A stretch of 64,000 bases of DNA from Cellulomonas sp. URHD0024 (GCF_000426185.1 NZ_KE384505.1:688915-752914), one strand, 5' to 3'; numbered from the stretch's first letter, positions 25,094 through 35,559 are shown. Translations and numbers: made by a program. The notes: a model not told the origin generated them from the letters alone.

Positions 25094-27067
25094 GTGACAG
25101 ACATCATCGATCCCGCCGTGAGCACGTCCGGCGGGAAAGCCCGCGGCGCCGCCATCTCGACGCTGCGCCTGCCTGAGCTGCAGGCCATGGCGTCCGAGCT
25201 GGGCGTCAAGGGCACCTCCAAGATGCGCAAGGGCGACCTCGTCCAGGCCATCTCGGACGCTCGTGGGGGCTCGCGTGCCGCGGCACTCGAGCCGCGTCGC
25301 ACCGAGAGCAGCGCGAGCACGGCCGTCGCCGAGCCGCCCGCCCGGGCAGCACGCGCGCGGCGCACCCAGGCCGCACAGCTCGACCTCGACGTCCCGGCAG
25401 CGACGGAGCGGGCACCCCGCAACGACGCGGCGCCCAAGGGGGACGCCCTTGCGGGCCTCGAGGCAGCGCTGGACGCCAAGCTCGCGCCGGTGGACGACCG
25501 GGCCGCTCGTGCGGCCGACGCCGTCGGCTCCGTGACCGGCGAGCGCCGGTCCCGTCGTTCCGGTCGGGGCGCCGGTGCTCCGCAGGGCGGCGAGGATGCC
25601 GGTCAGCAGGGCGCGCAGCAGCAGAACGGCCAGCAGGACCGGCAGCCGAGCAGCGGCCAGCAGGACCGGCAGCAGGCCAACGGCCAGCAGGGCCAGCAGA
25701 ACCGCCAGCAAGGCGCGAACCAGCAGGGCGGCCAGCAGAGCACCACGCAGCAGCGCCGCGAGTTCCAGGACGGCGAGGACGGCGAGGAGCGCGGCGGTCG
25801 TCGTCGGCGCTCTCGCGACCGGTACCGCGACCGCGACCGTGACCGCAAGGGGCGCACCGCCCGTCGTCCCGGCTCGGGCGACATCGCGGGTCTCGACGAC
25901 ATCGAGGTGAGCGACGACGACGTCCTGCTGCCCGTCGCGGGCATCCTCGACCTGATGGACAGCTACGCGTTCGTGCGGACGACGGGCTACCTGCCCAGCC
26001 CCAACGACGTCTACGTCTCGCTCAACCAGGTCAAGCGCTACGGCCTGCGCCGCGGCGACGCGGTCACCGGCGCGGTCCGCCAGCCGCGCGAGGGCGAGCA
26101 GCCGACGCAGAGCAACCGGCCCAGCAAGTTCAACGCGCTGGTCCGCCTCGACTCGATCAACGGCGCCGAGCCCGACGCGGCGAAGAGCCGCCCCGAGTTC
26201 AGCAAGCTGACGCCGCTCTACCCGCAGGAGCGTCTGCGCCTGGAGACCGAGCAGACCCGGCTCTCGCAGCGCGTGATCGACATCGTCGCGCCCATCGGCA
26301 AGGGTCAGCGTGGCCTCATCGTCGCGCCCCCCAAGGCCGGCAAGACGATCGTCATGCAGCAGATCGCGAACGCGATCACGACCAACAACCCCGAGGTCCA
26401 CCTCATGGTGGTGCTGGTCGACGAGCGCCCCGAAGAGGTCACCGACATGCAGCGCACGGTGAAGGGCGAGGTCATCGCCTCGACCTTCGACCGCCCTGCC
26501 TCTGACCACACGATCGTCGCCGAGCTCGCCATCGAGCGCGCCAAGCGTCTGGTCGAGCTGGGCCAGGACGTCGTCGTGCTCCTCGACTCGCTCACCCGAC
26601 TGTCGCGGGCCTACAACCTGGCCGCGCCGGCGTCCGGACGCATCCTCTCGGGTGGTGTCGACGCCTCGGCGCTGTACCCGCCCAAGCGGTTCTTCGGTGC
26701 GGCGCGCAACATCGAGAACGGCGGCTCGCTCACCATCCTCGCCTCGGCACTCGTCGAGACCGGGTCCAAGATGGACGAGGTCATCTTCGAGGAGTTCAAG
26801 GGCACCGGGAACATGGAGCTCCGGCTCTCCCGCGGCCTCGCCGACAAGCGGATCTTCCCGGCCGTCGACGTCAACGCCTCCGGCACGCGCCGCGAGGAGA
26901 TCCTCATGGCCAACGACGAGCTCAAGATCATCTACAAGCTCCGTCGCGTGATGGGTGCCCTCGACCAGACCCAGGCCATCGAGCTGCTGATCGGCAAGCT
27001 GCGCGAGACCAAGTCGAACGTCGAGTTCCTGCTCCAGGTCCAGAAGACGACCCCCGGCAGCGAGTAG
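25094..27067 (+). CDS. rho: Transcription termination factor Rho with actinobacterial insert
   Basis: The 657-residue ATP-dependent RNA helicase terminates transcription at unstructured C-rich RNA. Residues 20-60 are the Rho N-terminal helical domain ([32 protein letters not shown]). About residues 60-260 are an Ala/Arg/Gly-rich insertion with a run of NGQQ and DRQQ repeats, as in high-GC actinobacteria. Then come the RNA-binding CSD ([20 protein letters not shown]), Walker [13 protein letters not shown] and Walker [20 protein letters not shown] is favoured by GGGAAGGG just upstream. A hairpin follows the stop. Confidence 0.96.
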   Translation: MTDIIDPAVSTSGGKARGAAISTLRLPELQAMASELGVKGTSKMRKGDLVQAISDARGGSRAAALEPRRTESSASTAVAEPPARAARARRTQAAQLDLDVPAATERAPRNDAAPKGDALAGLEAALDAKLAPVDDRAARAADAVGSVTGERRSRRSGRGAGAPQGGEDAGQQGAQQQNGQQDRQPSSGQQDRQQANGQQGQQNRQQGANQQGGQQSTTQQRREFQDGEDGEERGGRRRRSRDRYRDRDRDRKGRTARRPGSGDIAGLDDIEVSDDDVLLPVAGILDLMDSYAFVRTTGYLPSPNDVYVSLNQVKRYGLRRGDAVTGAVRQPREGEQPTQSNRPSKFNALVRLDSINGAEPDAAKSRPEFSKLTPLYPQERLRLETEQTRLSQRVIDIVAPIGKGQRGLIVAPPKAGKTIVMQQIANAITTNNPEVHLMVVLVDERPEEVTDMQRTVKGEVIASTFDRPASDHTIVAELAIERAKRLVELGQDVVVLLDSLTRLSRAYNLAAPASGRILSGGVDASALYPPKRFFGAARNIENGGSLTILASALVETGSKMDEVIFEEFKGTGNMELRLSRGLADKRIFPAVDVNASGTRREEILMANDELKIIYKLRRVMGALDQTQAIELLIGKLRETKSNVEFLLQVQKTTPGSE

Positions 27068-27079
27068 CGCCAGGACGCC

Positions 27080-27117
27080 CGACGGCCCCGCCCTCCGCCC
27101 GGAGCGCGGGGCCGTCG
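27080..27117 (+). terminator. Hairpin after rho
   Basis: CGACGGCCCCGC (27080-27091) pairs with GCGGGGCCGTCG (27106-27117), 12 perfect base pairs around a 14-base loop. No T run follows; this is the common form of terminator in such high-GC genomes. Confidence 0.7.
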
Positions 27118-27165
27118 CGCGTCTGCCTCGGCCCGTGCCCGTCGCCGAGTTCGTGCGTTTGAGCC

Positions 27166-27193
27166 GAGTTCGTCGGTTGCAACGAACGAACTC
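27166..27193. repeat. Intergenic dyad with GAGTTCGT motifs
   Basis: GAGTTCGT occurs at 27147-27154 and 27166-27173 and inverted as ACGAACTC at 27186-27193. The last two form a 28-base dyad with eight paired bases outside, two mismatches and a central GTTGCAAC-like core. It sits between rho and the polyphosphate kinase gene. It may be one copy of a dispersed intergenic repeat, or a protein site. No gene is present in this gap. Confidence 0.5.
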
Positions 27194-27279
27194 GACTGAA
27201 GAGCACGACCTCGGCACGCCCTGGCCGAGCTCGGGCGGTAGCGTGCACGCGTCCGGCACCCGTGGATCAGGAGGCAGTG

Positions 27280-28134
27280 ATGGCCAAGTCGTGGAGCACG
27301 CCGCCCGGGGAGGCGCTGCGGGTGGTGCCGGGCTTCGACCTCGCCACGGCCGACCTGGCCGCGACCCCCGGCTGGGAGCACTCCGAGTCGGCAGCCGACA
27401 AGCGGCTGCGGAAGGACGGCGAGCACCTCGGCGAAGCGCAGGAGCGGCTCTTCGCGCACGGACGCACGGGCGGCAAGCGGTCGGTCCTCCTGGTGCTGCA
27501 GGGCATGGACACCGCGGGCAAGGGCGGCATCGTCCGGCACGTGCTCGGTCTGGTGGACCCGCAGGGCGTGGAGCTGCACTCGTTCGGCGTCCCGACGGAG
27601 AAGGAACGGTCGCAGCCCTTCCTCCAACGGATCCGCGAGGCGCTGCCCGACGGCGGCAGGATCGGCGTGTTCGACCGGTCCCACTACGAGGACGTGCTGG
27701 TGGTCCGCGTGAACGAGGTCGTGCCGCGCGAGGTCTGGGAACCGCGGTTCGACGAGATCAACGCGTTCGAGCGCGAGGTCACCGAATCCGGAACCGTGAT
27801 CGTGAAGGTTGCGCTCCTGGTGTCGGCCGCGGAGCAGAAGGCGCGGCTGCGCGAACGGCTGGAGCGACCGGACAAGTACTGGAAGTACAACCCGGGCGAC
27901 GTCGACGAGCGCGTCAAGTGGACCCGGTACCAGGAGGCCTACCAGGCAGTCTTCGACCGTACGAGCACGGATGTCGCCCCCTGGTACGCCGTTCCCGCCG
28001 ACAACAAGTGGTTCGCCCGGCTCGCCGTCGGCCGGCTGCTGAGGGACGCGGTGGAGGGCCTGCACCTCGGCTGGCCGGCGCCGGACTTCGACGTCGAGGC
28101 GGAGATGGCGCGGCTGGACGCCCAACCGTTCTGA
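27280..28134 (+). CDS. ppk2: Polyphosphate kinase 2 (PPK2-family polyphosphate:nucleotide phosphotransferase)
   Basis: The 284-residue enzyme moves phosphate between polyphosphate and nucleoside mono- or diphosphates in the cytoplasm. Walker A is GMDTAGKGG near residue 81, Walker B IGVFDRSHYEDVLV near 130, and the Arg/Lys-rich lid is KARLRERLERPDKYWKY near 195. ATG 27280 has the strong site AGGAGGCAGTG. Single-domain length and spacing fit PPK2 class I or III; the exact class (ADP versus AMP) is not decided. The gene interrupts the usual rho-rpmE order, so it is a lineage-specific insertion. Confidence 0.92.
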   Translation: MAKSWSTPPGEALRVVPGFDLATADLAATPGWEHSESAADKRLRKDGEHLGEAQERLFAHGRTGGKRSVLLVLQGMDTAGKGGIVRHVLGLVDPQGVELHSFGVPTEKERSQPFLQRIREALPDGGRIGVFDRSHYEDVLVVRVNEVVPREVWEPRFDEINAFEREVTESGTVIVKVALLVSAAEQKARLRERLERPDKYWKYNPGDVDERVKWTRYQEAYQAVFDRTSTDVAPWYAVPADNKWFARLAVGRLLRDAVEGLHLGWPAPDFDVEAEMARLDAQPF

Positions 28135-28190
28135 CTCCGTGAGGCGCGTCACGGGTGCGCAGCGGGATGATTTCGGGACTCGGCGCTGTT

Positions 28191-28206
28191 CTGGCACAAT
28201 GCTCTG
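28191..28206 (+). promoter_or_regulatory. Candidate rpmE promoter
   Basis: TGGCACAAT at 28192-28200 is an extended -10 (CACAAT preceded by TG). Transcription would start around 28207, some 70 bases before the rpmE GTG. No convincing -35 is seen. Confidence 0.4.
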
Positions 28207-28275
28207 TTGGTCTGCGGTTCACCTGTGCGCGATCGCGTGCGGGACCCGGGGACACCCCAGCGAGGAGATCTGACT

Positions 28276-28491
28276 GTGAAGGCTGACATCCACCCCGAGT
28301 ACGTGACCACCGAGGTCACCTGTACCTGCGGCAACACGTTCACCACGAAGTCCACGGTGACCAGCGGCAAGATCCACGCCGACGTGTGCAACGCCTGCCA
28401 CCCGTTCTACACGGGCAAGCAGAAGATCCTCGACACCGGTGGCCGCGTGGCCCGGTTCGAGGCGCGCTACGGCAAGAAGGCCGCCAACTAG
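28276..28491 (+). CDS. rpmE: 50S ribosomal protein L31, zinc-binding type
   Basis: The 71-residue protein is part of the central protuberance of the large subunit. Four cysteines in TCTCGNTF (Cys15, Cys17) and [14 protein letters not shown] (Cys36, Cys39) form the zinc ribbon of the C+ (zinc-dependent) paralogue; the Cys-less, zinc-starvation form is not in this window. GTG follows GAGGAGATC. A large hairpin comes directly after the stop and separates the gene from prfA. Confidence 0.97.
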   Translation: MKADIHPEYVTTEVTCTCGNTFTTKSTVTSGKIHADVCNACHPFYTGKQKILDTGGRVARFEARYGKKAAN

Positions 28492-28498
28492 CAACCCC

Positions 28499-28564
28499 AC
28501 AGCGCCGGTGCCCGGCGCGGACGACTGCCCTCCATGGCAGTGTCCGCGAGGGCACCGGCGCTGT
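28499..28564 (+). terminator. Large nested hairpin between rpmE and prfA
   Basis: An outer stem of 14 perfect base pairs joins ACAGCGCCGGTGCC (28499-28512) to GGCACCGGCGCTGT (28551-28564). Inside it GCGGAC/GTCCGC and ACTGCC/GGCAGT stack around a 6-base loop, with one bulged G. It begins six bases after rpmE. A T-rich stretch (GTCGTTGTCG) follows weakly. It is either a terminator or a processing stem that separates rpmE from prfA expression. Confidence 0.75.
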
Positions 28565-28613
28565 GTCGTTGTCGGAGTCGTCGTCGCAGAACCACCAGCC
28601 GAAGGACACCCGC

Positions 28614-29702
28614 ATGAGCGAGGCATTCGCCGCCGCCGAGCCGCTGCTCGCCGAGCACGCGCAGATCGAGGCGCAGCTGGCCGATCCCGCGGTCCACGCG
28701 GACGCCGCCAACGCCCGCAGGCTGGGTCGTCGGTACGCGGAGCTCGGTCAGGTGGCGCAGGCGTACACGGCGTGGAGGGCCGCGAGCGACGACGCCGATG
28801 CGGCGCGTGAGCTGGCCGAGGTCGACGAGGGCTTCGCCGCCGAGCTGCCGGCGCTGGAACAGACCGCGACGGCCGCGGCGGCCCGGCTGCGCGAGGTCCT
28901 CATCCCGCGCGACCCGGACGACGCCCGGGACGTGATCCTGGAGGTCAAGGCAGGGGAAGGCGGCGAGGAGTCGGCGCTGTTCGCCGCCGACCTGCTGCGC
29001 ATGTACACGCGGTACGCCGAGAAGATGGGCTGGGCGACGCAGCTCCTCGGTTCCACGGACTCCGACCTCGGCGGCTACAAGGACGCACAGCTCGCCATCA
29101 AGAGCCGCGGGACGGTCGCTCCGGAGGACGGCGTCTGGGCACACCTGAAGTACGAGGGCGGGGTCCACCGCGTCCAGCGGGTGCCGGTGACGGAGTCGCA
29201 GGGCCGGATCCACACCTCTGCGGCGGGCGTGCTCGTGTTCCCCGAGGTGGAGGACGAGGCCGAGGTCGAGATCGACCCGAACGATCTGCGCATCGATGTC
29301 TATCGTTCCAGCGGCCCCGGCGGGCAGTCGGTCAACACGACCGACTCCGCCGTGCGCATCACGCACCTGCCCACCGGCATCGTCGTCTCGATGCAGAACG
29401 AGAAGTCCCAGCTGCAGAACCGCGAGCAGGGCATGCGCGTGCTCCGTGCCCGCATCCTTGCCGCCCGGCAGGAAGAGGCGGCGGCCGCGGCCAGCGAGGC
29501 CCGCAGGAGCCAGGTCCGCACGGTCGACCGCTCCGAGCGCATCCGCACGTACAACTTCCCCGAGAACCGCATCGCCGACCACCGGACGGGCTACAAGGCG
29601 TACAACCTCGACGCCGTCCTCGGCGGGGACCTGGCGCCCGTGGTGCAGTCCGCGATCGACGCCGACGAGGCAGCGCGCCTCGCGGCGGCAGGAGACGCGT
29701 GA
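28614..29702 (+). CDS. prfA: Peptide chain release factor 1
   Basis: The 362-residue factor recognises UAA and UAG and triggers release of the finished peptide. The codon-reading PxT tripeptide is present as PVT in [14 protein letters not shown], and the catalytic GGQ lies in [17 protein letters not shown] near residue 237. The N-terminal coiled coil (residues 1-110) is intact. ATG 28614 is preceded by GAAGGAC. Its stop shares four bases with prmC, which methylates the glutamine of this GGQ; the overlap links enzyme and substrate. Confidence 0.97.
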   Translation: MSEAFAAAEPLLAEHAQIEAQLADPAVHADAANARRLGRRYAELGQVAQAYTAWRAASDDADAARELAEVDEGFAAELPALEQTATAAAARLREVLIPRDPDDARDVILEVKAGEGGEESALFAADLLRMYTRYAEKMGWATQLLGSTDSDLGGYKDAQLAIKSRGTVAPEDGVWAHLKYEGGVHRVQRVPVTESQGRIHTSAAGVLVFPEVEDEAEVEIDPNDLRIDVYRSSGPGGQSVNTTDSAVRITHLPTGIVVSMQNEKSQLQNREQGMRVLRARILAARQEEAAAAASEARRSQVRTVDRSERIRTYNFPENRIADHRTGYKAYNLDAVLGGDLAPVVQSAIDADEAARLAAAGDA

Positions 29703-30643
29703 CGGCGAACACCGGCGACGCGCCGACGAACGCGGGCGACGCGGGCGCGCGGGACTCGCGACGGCCGAGCGTGCGGGACCTGGTCGACGGTGCGACGAGG
29801 CTTCTCGACGAGGCCGGCGTGCGGTCGCCGCGCCACGACGCGACCGCCCTCGCGGCGCACGTCCTCGGCCTCGAACGCCTCGAGCTCGTCGTCGCACCAC
29901 CCGTCCCGGAGGGCTTCGCCGAGGTCTATGCCGGCCTGGTCGAGCGGCGCCGCAACCGGGAGCCCCTGCAGCACCTGGTCGGCTCCACGGGGTTCCGCTA
30001 CCTGACCCTCCTGGTCGAGCCGGGGGTCTTCGTACCGCGCCCGGAGACCGAGGTGGTGGCGCAGGTCGCGATCGACGGCGCGCGCGAGCACGGCGAGCCG
30101 CTCGTCGTCGACCTCTGCTGCGGTGCGGGTGGCATCGCGATCGCCGTGGCCACCGAGGTCCCGCAGGCGACCGTCGTCGCGATCGACCTCTCGCCTGAGG
30201 CCGTCGCGCTGACCAGCAGGAACGCGCAGCTCAACGGGGCGGACCTGCACGTCGAGCACGGTGACGTCGCCGACCCGTCGCTCCTGGCCGCGCTCGAGGG
30301 AACCGTCGACGTCCTCGTCGCCAACCCGCCGTACATCCCGCCGGACGCCGAGCCCGTGGACCCCGAGGTGCGCGACCACGATCCCGACCTGGCCCTCTAC
30401 GGCGGCGGGCTCGACGGGCTCGACGTACCGCGCGCCGTCATCGCCGCCGCAGCCCGGCTCCTCAAGCCCGGCGGCCTGCTCGTGATGGAGCACGCCGAGG
30501 TGCAGGACGCGGCGGCGCGTGCCGATGCGCTGGCCACCGGCGCGTTTGAGAAGATCGAGTCGCGGGACGATCTGACGGGTCGTCCGCGGATGCTCGTCGC
30601 GCGCCGGAAGTCGCACCCTGTCGTGACAGACTCGTCGCCGTGA
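29699..30643 (+). CDS. prmC: Release factor glutamine methyltransferase
   Basis: The 314-residue SAM-dependent enzyme methylates the glutamine side chain in the GGQ motif of release factors. It has the N-terminal helical domain ([16 protein letters not shown]), SAM-binding [14 protein letters not shown] near residue 139 and the amide-binding NPPYIPP near 210, which is typical of N5-glutamine methyltransferases. The C-terminal end, with VVTDSSP, is slightly longer than usual. It overlaps both prfA and sua5 by four bases. Confidence 0.96.
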   Translation: MTANTGDAPTNAGDAGARDSRRPSVRDLVDGATRLLDEAGVRSPRHDATALAAHVLGLERLELVVAPPVPEGFAEVYAGLVERRRNREPLQHLVGSTGFRYLTLLVEPGVFVPRPETEVVAQVAIDGAREHGEPLVVDLCCGAGGIAIAVATEVPQATVVAIDLSPEAVALTSRNAQLNGADLHVEHGDVADPSLLAALEGTVDVLVANPPYIPPDAEPVDPEVRDHDPDLALYGGGLDGLDVPRAVIAAAARLLKPGGLLVMEHAEVQDAAARADALATGAFEKIESRDDLTGRPRMLVARRKSHPVVTDSSP

Positions 30644-31290
30644 ACGAGCGCATCACGCCGGCGAGCGACCCGTCGACCTGGGGTCCCGCGATCGACGAGG
30701 CCGTCAACGTGGTCTCCCGGGGCGGCTTGATCGTCCTGCCGACCGACACGGTCTACGGCGTCGGCGCCGACGCGTTCACGCCGCCCGCGGTGCAGGCGCT
30801 CCTGGACGCCAAGGGTCGGGGCCGGCACATGCCGCCGCCGGTGCTGATCGGCGACGTAGCCACGCTCGACGGACTGGCCATCGACGTCCCGGTGGGCGCA
30901 CGGGCGCTGGCGACGCAGTTCTGGCCGGGCGGCCTCACGCTCATCGTCCGCGCGCAGCCGTCGCTCGCGTGGGACCTCGGCGAGACCAACGGCACGGTCG
31001 CGCTGCGGATGCCGGACCACCCCACGGCGCTCGCGCTGCTCAAGCGGACGGGTCCGCTGGCCGTGTCCAGCGCGAACACCACGGGCAACCCCGCCGCGGT
31101 CAACGCCCAGGACGCGTACGAGCAGCTCGGCGACGCCGTCGCCCTCTACCTCGACGCCGGCGAGGCCCCCGGGCAGGTCGCGTCGAGCATCGTCGACGCC
31201 ACGGGCGACACCCTGCGCCTGGTCCGCGCGGGGGCGGTCACCCTCGACGAGCTGCGGCAGATCGCCGACGTGGAGGAGCCCACCACGTGA
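30640..31290 (+). CDS. L-threonylcarbamoyladenylate synthase (Sua5/YrdC family)
   Basis: The 216-residue enzyme makes threonylcarbamoyl-AMP from threonine, bicarbonate and ATP for the t6A modification at tRNA position 37. Family motifs are IVLPTDTVYGVGADAF near residue 35, KGRGRHMPPPVL (KxR/SxN-like cluster) and TGPLAVSSANTTGNPA near 145. It has the short YrdC-like form without a C-terminal Sua5 domain. It overlaps prmC and the WecA-like gene by four bases each, in the standard actinobacterial order. Confidence 0.95.
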   Translation: MNERITPASDPSTWGPAIDEAVNVVSRGGLIVLPTDTVYGVGADAFTPPAVQALLDAKGRGRHMPPPVLIGDVATLDGLAIDVPVGARALATQFWPGGLTLIVRAQPSLAWDLGETNGTVALRMPDHPTALALLKRTGPLAVSSANTTGNPAAVNAQDAYEQLGDAVALYLDAGEAPGQVASSIVDATGDTLRLVRAGAVTLDELRQIADVEEPTT

Positions 31291-32423
31291 GGGTGTACCT
31301 GCTCGTCCTCTTCGTCGCGGCGGCCGTCGCGTACCTGACCACACCCCTGGCCCGCTGGTGCGCGCTCCGCTGGGGCGCGATCACCGCGGTCCGCGAGCGT
31401 GACGTGCATGCGATCCCGACACCGCGGCTCGGCGGCATGGCGATGTTCGCGGGAATCCTCGTCTCGGTCGTCATGGCCAGCCGGCTGCCGTTCCTCGAGG
31501 GCGTGTACGCGAACCCGCGGCCGATCGTCGGCATCGTCGGGGGTGCCGCCATGGTCTGCGCGCTCGGGGTCGCCGACGACATCTGGGACCTCGACTGGCT
31601 GACCAAGCTCATGGGCCAGGTCCTTGCGGCCGGGTTCCTCGTGTGGCAGGGCGTGCGGCTCTACCAGCTGCCGATCGGCGGCCTGGACTCGCAGGGTCAG
31701 GTGCTCGTCGGCGGGCAGGGCATGTGGACGTTCCTGACGATCCTGACGGTGGTCATCGCCATGAACGCCGTGAACTTCGTCGACGGTCTCGACGGTCTCG
31801 CGGCCGGCGTGCTCGCGATCGGCGGGACGGCGTTCTTCCTGTACGCCTACCTGCTGACGCACGACGTCAACTCCGGCACCACCTTCGCGAACGCCAGCCT
31901 GGCCGCCCTGATGCTCATCGCGCTGGTGGGCGCCTGCGTCGGCTTCCTGCCGCACAACGTCTACCCGGCCCGGATCTTCATGGGTGACTCGGGCGCGATG
32001 CTGCTCGGCTTCGTCTTCTCGGCGGCGGCGATCGTGGTGACCGGCCAGACCGAGCAGGTGCTCGACCGTCAGCGGTTCCCCGCGTTCCTGCCGATGGTGC
32101 TGCCGGTCGCCGTGCTGCTGCTGCCTCTGCTCGACATGGGCCTGGCCATCGTCCGGCGGGTCGGAACCGGCAAGTCGCCGTTCCACCCCGACCGCATGCA
32201 CCTGCACCACCGGCTGCTCTCGCTGGGCCACTCCCACCGCCGCGCCGTCGCGATCATGTACGTCTGGACGGCGGTCTTCGCGTTCGGCGTCGCCGCCCTG
32301 TACGCGTGGTCGACGACGACCGTGCTGCTCCTGCTGGCCGGCGCCGTCGTCGTCGCCACGATCCTCACGCTCGGACCGCTGCGCGGCCGGGCGGCCACAC
32401 CGTCCCTGGAGTCCACGTCGTGA
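31287..32423 (+). CDS. WecA/MraY-like undecaprenyl-phosphate GlcNAc-1-phosphate transferase
   Basis: The 378-residue integral membrane enzyme transfers a sugar-1-phosphate to the lipid carrier at the start of cell-wall glycopolymer synthesis. Motifs in order: RLGGMAMFAGI, aspartate pair in GVADDIWDLDWLTK near residue 97, NFVDGLDGLAAG near 165, ARIFMGDSGAMLLGF near 230 and the histidine loop HPDRMHLHHRLL near 295. This matches the Rfe/TagO branch, not MraY. The start could be 31287 or the GTG six bases later. The gene is part of the prfA-atp core order. Confidence 0.93.
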   Translation: MRVYLLVLFVAAAVAYLTTPLARWCALRWGAITAVRERDVHAIPTPRLGGMAMFAGILVSVVMASRLPFLEGVYANPRPIVGIVGGAAMVCALGVADDIWDLDWLTKLMGQVLAAGFLVWQGVRLYQLPIGGLDSQGQVLVGGQGMWTFLTILTVVIAMNAVNFVDGLDGLAAGVLAIGGTAFFLYAYLLTHDVNSGTTFANASLAALMLIALVGACVGFLPHNVYPARIFMGDSGAMLLGFVFSAAAIVVTGQTEQVLDRQRFPAFLPMVLPVAVLLLPLLDMGLAIVRRVGTGKSPFHPDRMHLHHRLLSLGHSHRRAVAIMYVWTAVFAFGVAALYAWSTTTVLLLLAGAVVVATILTLGPLRGRAATPSLESTS

Positions 32424-32926
32424 CCGTGCCCGCACCACGCAGCCCAGCCCCGCAGCCGAACGGCACCGACCAGGTCTTCCGGCAGGCCCTTCGGGACATG
32501 CTCGTGCTCCTCGGCGTCCTCACCGTCGTCGGCGTGCTGGTCGGCTACCTCGTCGACGGTATGGAGGGCGTCTGGGGTGCGCTCATCGGCGTGCTCGTCG
32601 CGCTGATCTTCTCCGGGACCACCGTGGTGTCCGTGTGGCGGACCTCGAGATCCGCCCCGACGACGATGCTTGCCGTCCTCATGGGCGCGTGGCTCGGCAA
32701 GATCGTCGTCGTCATCGTCGTGCTCGCCTCGATCCGCCACCTCGACTTCTACAACGCGCGGGTGCTCGCGATCGTGCTCATGGTGGGAGTCATCGGGTCG
32801 GCGATCCTCGACGCCCGCGCGGTGCAGCGTGGACGCATCACCTACTTCGACGAGGAGCCCGCGGAGACGGGCGTCCAGGACCCCTCGAACGGCCCTGTCC
32901 CGGGTCCGGACCAAGCGACTTCATAG
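32420..32926 (+). CDS. AtpI-like membrane protein before the ATP synthase operon
   Basis: The 168-residue protein has four membrane segments (MLVLLGVLTVVGVLVGYLV, WGALIGVLVALIFSGTTVV, TTMLAVLMGAWLGKIVVVIVVL and ARVLAIVLMVGVIGSAIL) between a Pro-rich N-terminus and a charged tail. Its size and position between the WecA-like gene and atpB fit the poorly conserved actinobacterial AtpI-type protein, thought to assist assembly of the c ring. GTG overlaps the preceding stop by four bases. Function is inferred from synteny. Confidence 0.75.
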   Translation: MTVPAPRSPAPQPNGTDQVFRQALRDMLVLLGVLTVVGVLVGYLVDGMEGVWGALIGVLVALIFSGTTVVSVWRTSRSAPTTMLAVLMGAWLGKIVVVIVVLASIRHLDFYNARVLAIVLMVGVIGSAILDARAVQRGRITYFDEEPAETGVQDPSNGPVPGPDQATS

Positions 32927-32928
32927 GT

Positions 32929-32940
32929 TAGGCTTCACCC
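32929..32940 (+). promoter_or_regulatory. Possible -10 of the atp operon
   Basis: TAGGCT at 32929-32934 sits just after the AtpI-like stop and would give a leader of about 80 bases for atpB. There is no good -35. The operon may be driven mainly from upstream. Confidence 0.3.
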
Positions 32941-33019
32941 CATCCACGACGGCCCGGCGCCGTGCCCATGCCCGCATTGACGCGGCACGCCAGCGCTAAA
33001 CGACCACCAGGAGACTGCC

Positions 33020-33835
33020 CTGTCCAGCCTTGCGACGATCCTGCCGCTCGCCACGGATGACGGCAGCGGTGGCTTCCACCCGCCTTCGCTCGCGGACTTC
33101 TTCCCGCCGGTCATCTGGTTCGAGGACACGCCGTTCGAGATCAACCGCATCATCCTGGTCCGGTTCATCACGGTGGCCGCCTTCCTGATCATCTTCGTGG
33201 TCGGCGCCCGGCGGGCCAAGCTCGTCCCGGGACGGTTCCAGAGCGTGCTCGAGATGGGTCTGGACTTCTGCCGCAACTCCATCGCGTACGAGATCCTGGG
33301 CGAGAAGGACGGCAAGAAGTACGTCGGCATCATCACGACGATCTTCTTCTCGATCTTCTTCTTCAACATCACGGGCGTCATCCCGTTCCTGAACATCGCG
33401 GGAACGTCCGTCATCGGCCTGCCGATCATCTTCGCGCTGTGGGTCTACTTCCTGTACCTGTCCCAGGGCGTCAAGAAGTTCGGCGTCGGCGGGTACCTCA
33501 AGCACGCGCTGTTCCCCCCGGGCGTCCCGTGGCCCATCTACTTCCTGCTGACGCCGGTCGAGTTCCTGCAGGTCTTCCTGCTGCGGCCCGCGACGCTGGT
33601 CATCCGGCTCCTCGCCAACATGATCGCCGGGCACCTGCTGCTCGCCCTCTGCTTCGCCGCGACGTCGTTCCTGCTCTTCGAGGCGACCGGCGCGCTCAAG
33701 GCCTTCGGTGCGGTGACCTTCGTCGCAGGCTTCGCGTTCTACCTGCTCGAGGTGTTCGTCGCAGCACTTCAAGCGTATGTGTTCTCGATCCTCACAGCCG
33801 TCTACCTGCAGATGTCGATCAGCGAAGAGCACTGA
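33020..33835 (+). CDS. atpB: ATP synthase Fo subunit a, with an apparent CTG start
   Basis: The 271-residue membrane stator forms the proton half-channels. The first TM region VWIF-type N-terminus is FFPPVIWFEDTPFEINRIILVRFIT, conserved across actinobacteria, and the essential Arg lies in VIRLLANMIAGH near residue 197. Between the upstream stop and this conserved part there is no ATG, GTG or TTG in frame; the first in-frame GTG is 33173, inside the first helix. A perfect AGGAG (33009-33013) lies six bases before CTG 33020. I therefore assign CTG as start. A later GTG would remove about 50 conserved residues. Confidence 0.9.
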   Translation: MSSLATILPLATDDGSGGFHPPSLADFFPPVIWFEDTPFEINRIILVRFITVAAFLIIFVVGARRAKLVPGRFQSVLEMGLDFCRNSIAYEILGEKDGKKYVGIITTIFFSIFFFNITGVIPFLNIAGTSVIGLPIIFALWVYFLYLSQGVKKFGVGGYLKHALFPPGVPWPIYFLLTPVEFLQVFLLRPATLVIRLLANMIAGHLLLALCFAATSFLLFEATGALKAFGAVTFVAGFAFYLLEVFVAALQAYVFSILTAVYLQMSISEEH

Positions 33836-33908
33836 TCGACGAACCTCCTGCGACGGGCTGATCCCGGACCGTCGCTCGCAACGGACGCGCCGAGCGGCGC
33901 GTAGATGA

Positions 33909-34746
<838 letters not shown>

Positions 34747-34747
<1 letters not shown>

Positions 34748-35559
34748 TGCGCGGAACGAGTCTCGCTTCGCTCTCGGCGGCCCAGGAGCGGTTCGCACCG
34801 GTCCTGACCGCTGCGGGCAAGCAGGCGGCCGAGCTCGGCGAGCAGCTGTTCGCCGTGGTCGACGCCCTGGACTCCTCGGGTTCGCTGCGGCGCACCCTGT
34901 CCGACCCCGCGCTGCCGGCCGAGGCCAAGTCCGGTCTCGTCGCGGCCGTGCTGGCCCGCTCGGACGAGCGCGTCGTCGGGGCGGTGTCGGACCTGGTGCG
35001 TGCGCGCTGGACGTCCGAGGACGACCTGGGCGACGCGGTCGAGCAGCTCGGCTTCGACGCGATCCTCGCGTCCGCCGAGGCGAGCAACCAGCTCGAGCAG
35101 GTCGAGGACGAGCTGTTCCGCATCACGCGGTCGCTCGTCGGCCAGCGCGAGGTGCGGTCGGCGCTGTTCGACCCGCGCGGCTCCCGGGAGAACCGTCTGA
35201 AGCTGGTCGACGACCTGCTCCAGGGCAAGGTGTCCGACGCGACGCTCCAGGTGGCGCGCCGGGCGACCGCCTCGCCTCGCGGCAAGCGGTTCGTCGCGAC
35301 GCTCGCGTCCGTCGCCGAGCTGGCCGCGGACCGTCGCAACCGCCTCGTGGCCTCGGTGACCTCCGGCAGCGAGCTGTCGCAGGCACAGATGGACCGACTC
35401 GGCTCGATCCTGCAGCAGGCCTACGGGCGGGACCTGCAGCTCAACGTGACCGTGGACCCCGAGATCCTCGGTGGTCTGCGCATCCAGGTGGGGGCGGACG
35501 TGGTCGACTCGACCGTGCTCGCACGGCTCGCCGACGCACGACGACGACTTGCCAGCTGA
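34747..35559 (+). CDS. atpH: ATP synthase F1 subunit delta
   Basis: The 270-residue subunit links the b stalk to the top of alpha3beta3. It has the N-terminal helical bundle ([21 protein letters not shown]) and the C-terminal domain with [35 protein letters not shown], a strong family signature. At 270 residues it is longer than the E. coli 177-residue form but normal for this lineage. It overlaps atpF by one base. atpA starts 80 bases later. Confidence 0.95.

Noticed and set aside
25575..25770. NGQQ/DRQQ-rich stretch as a nucleotide repeat or CRISPR-like array
   Set aside because: It is the low-complexity insert inside Rho, in frame, with no spacers.
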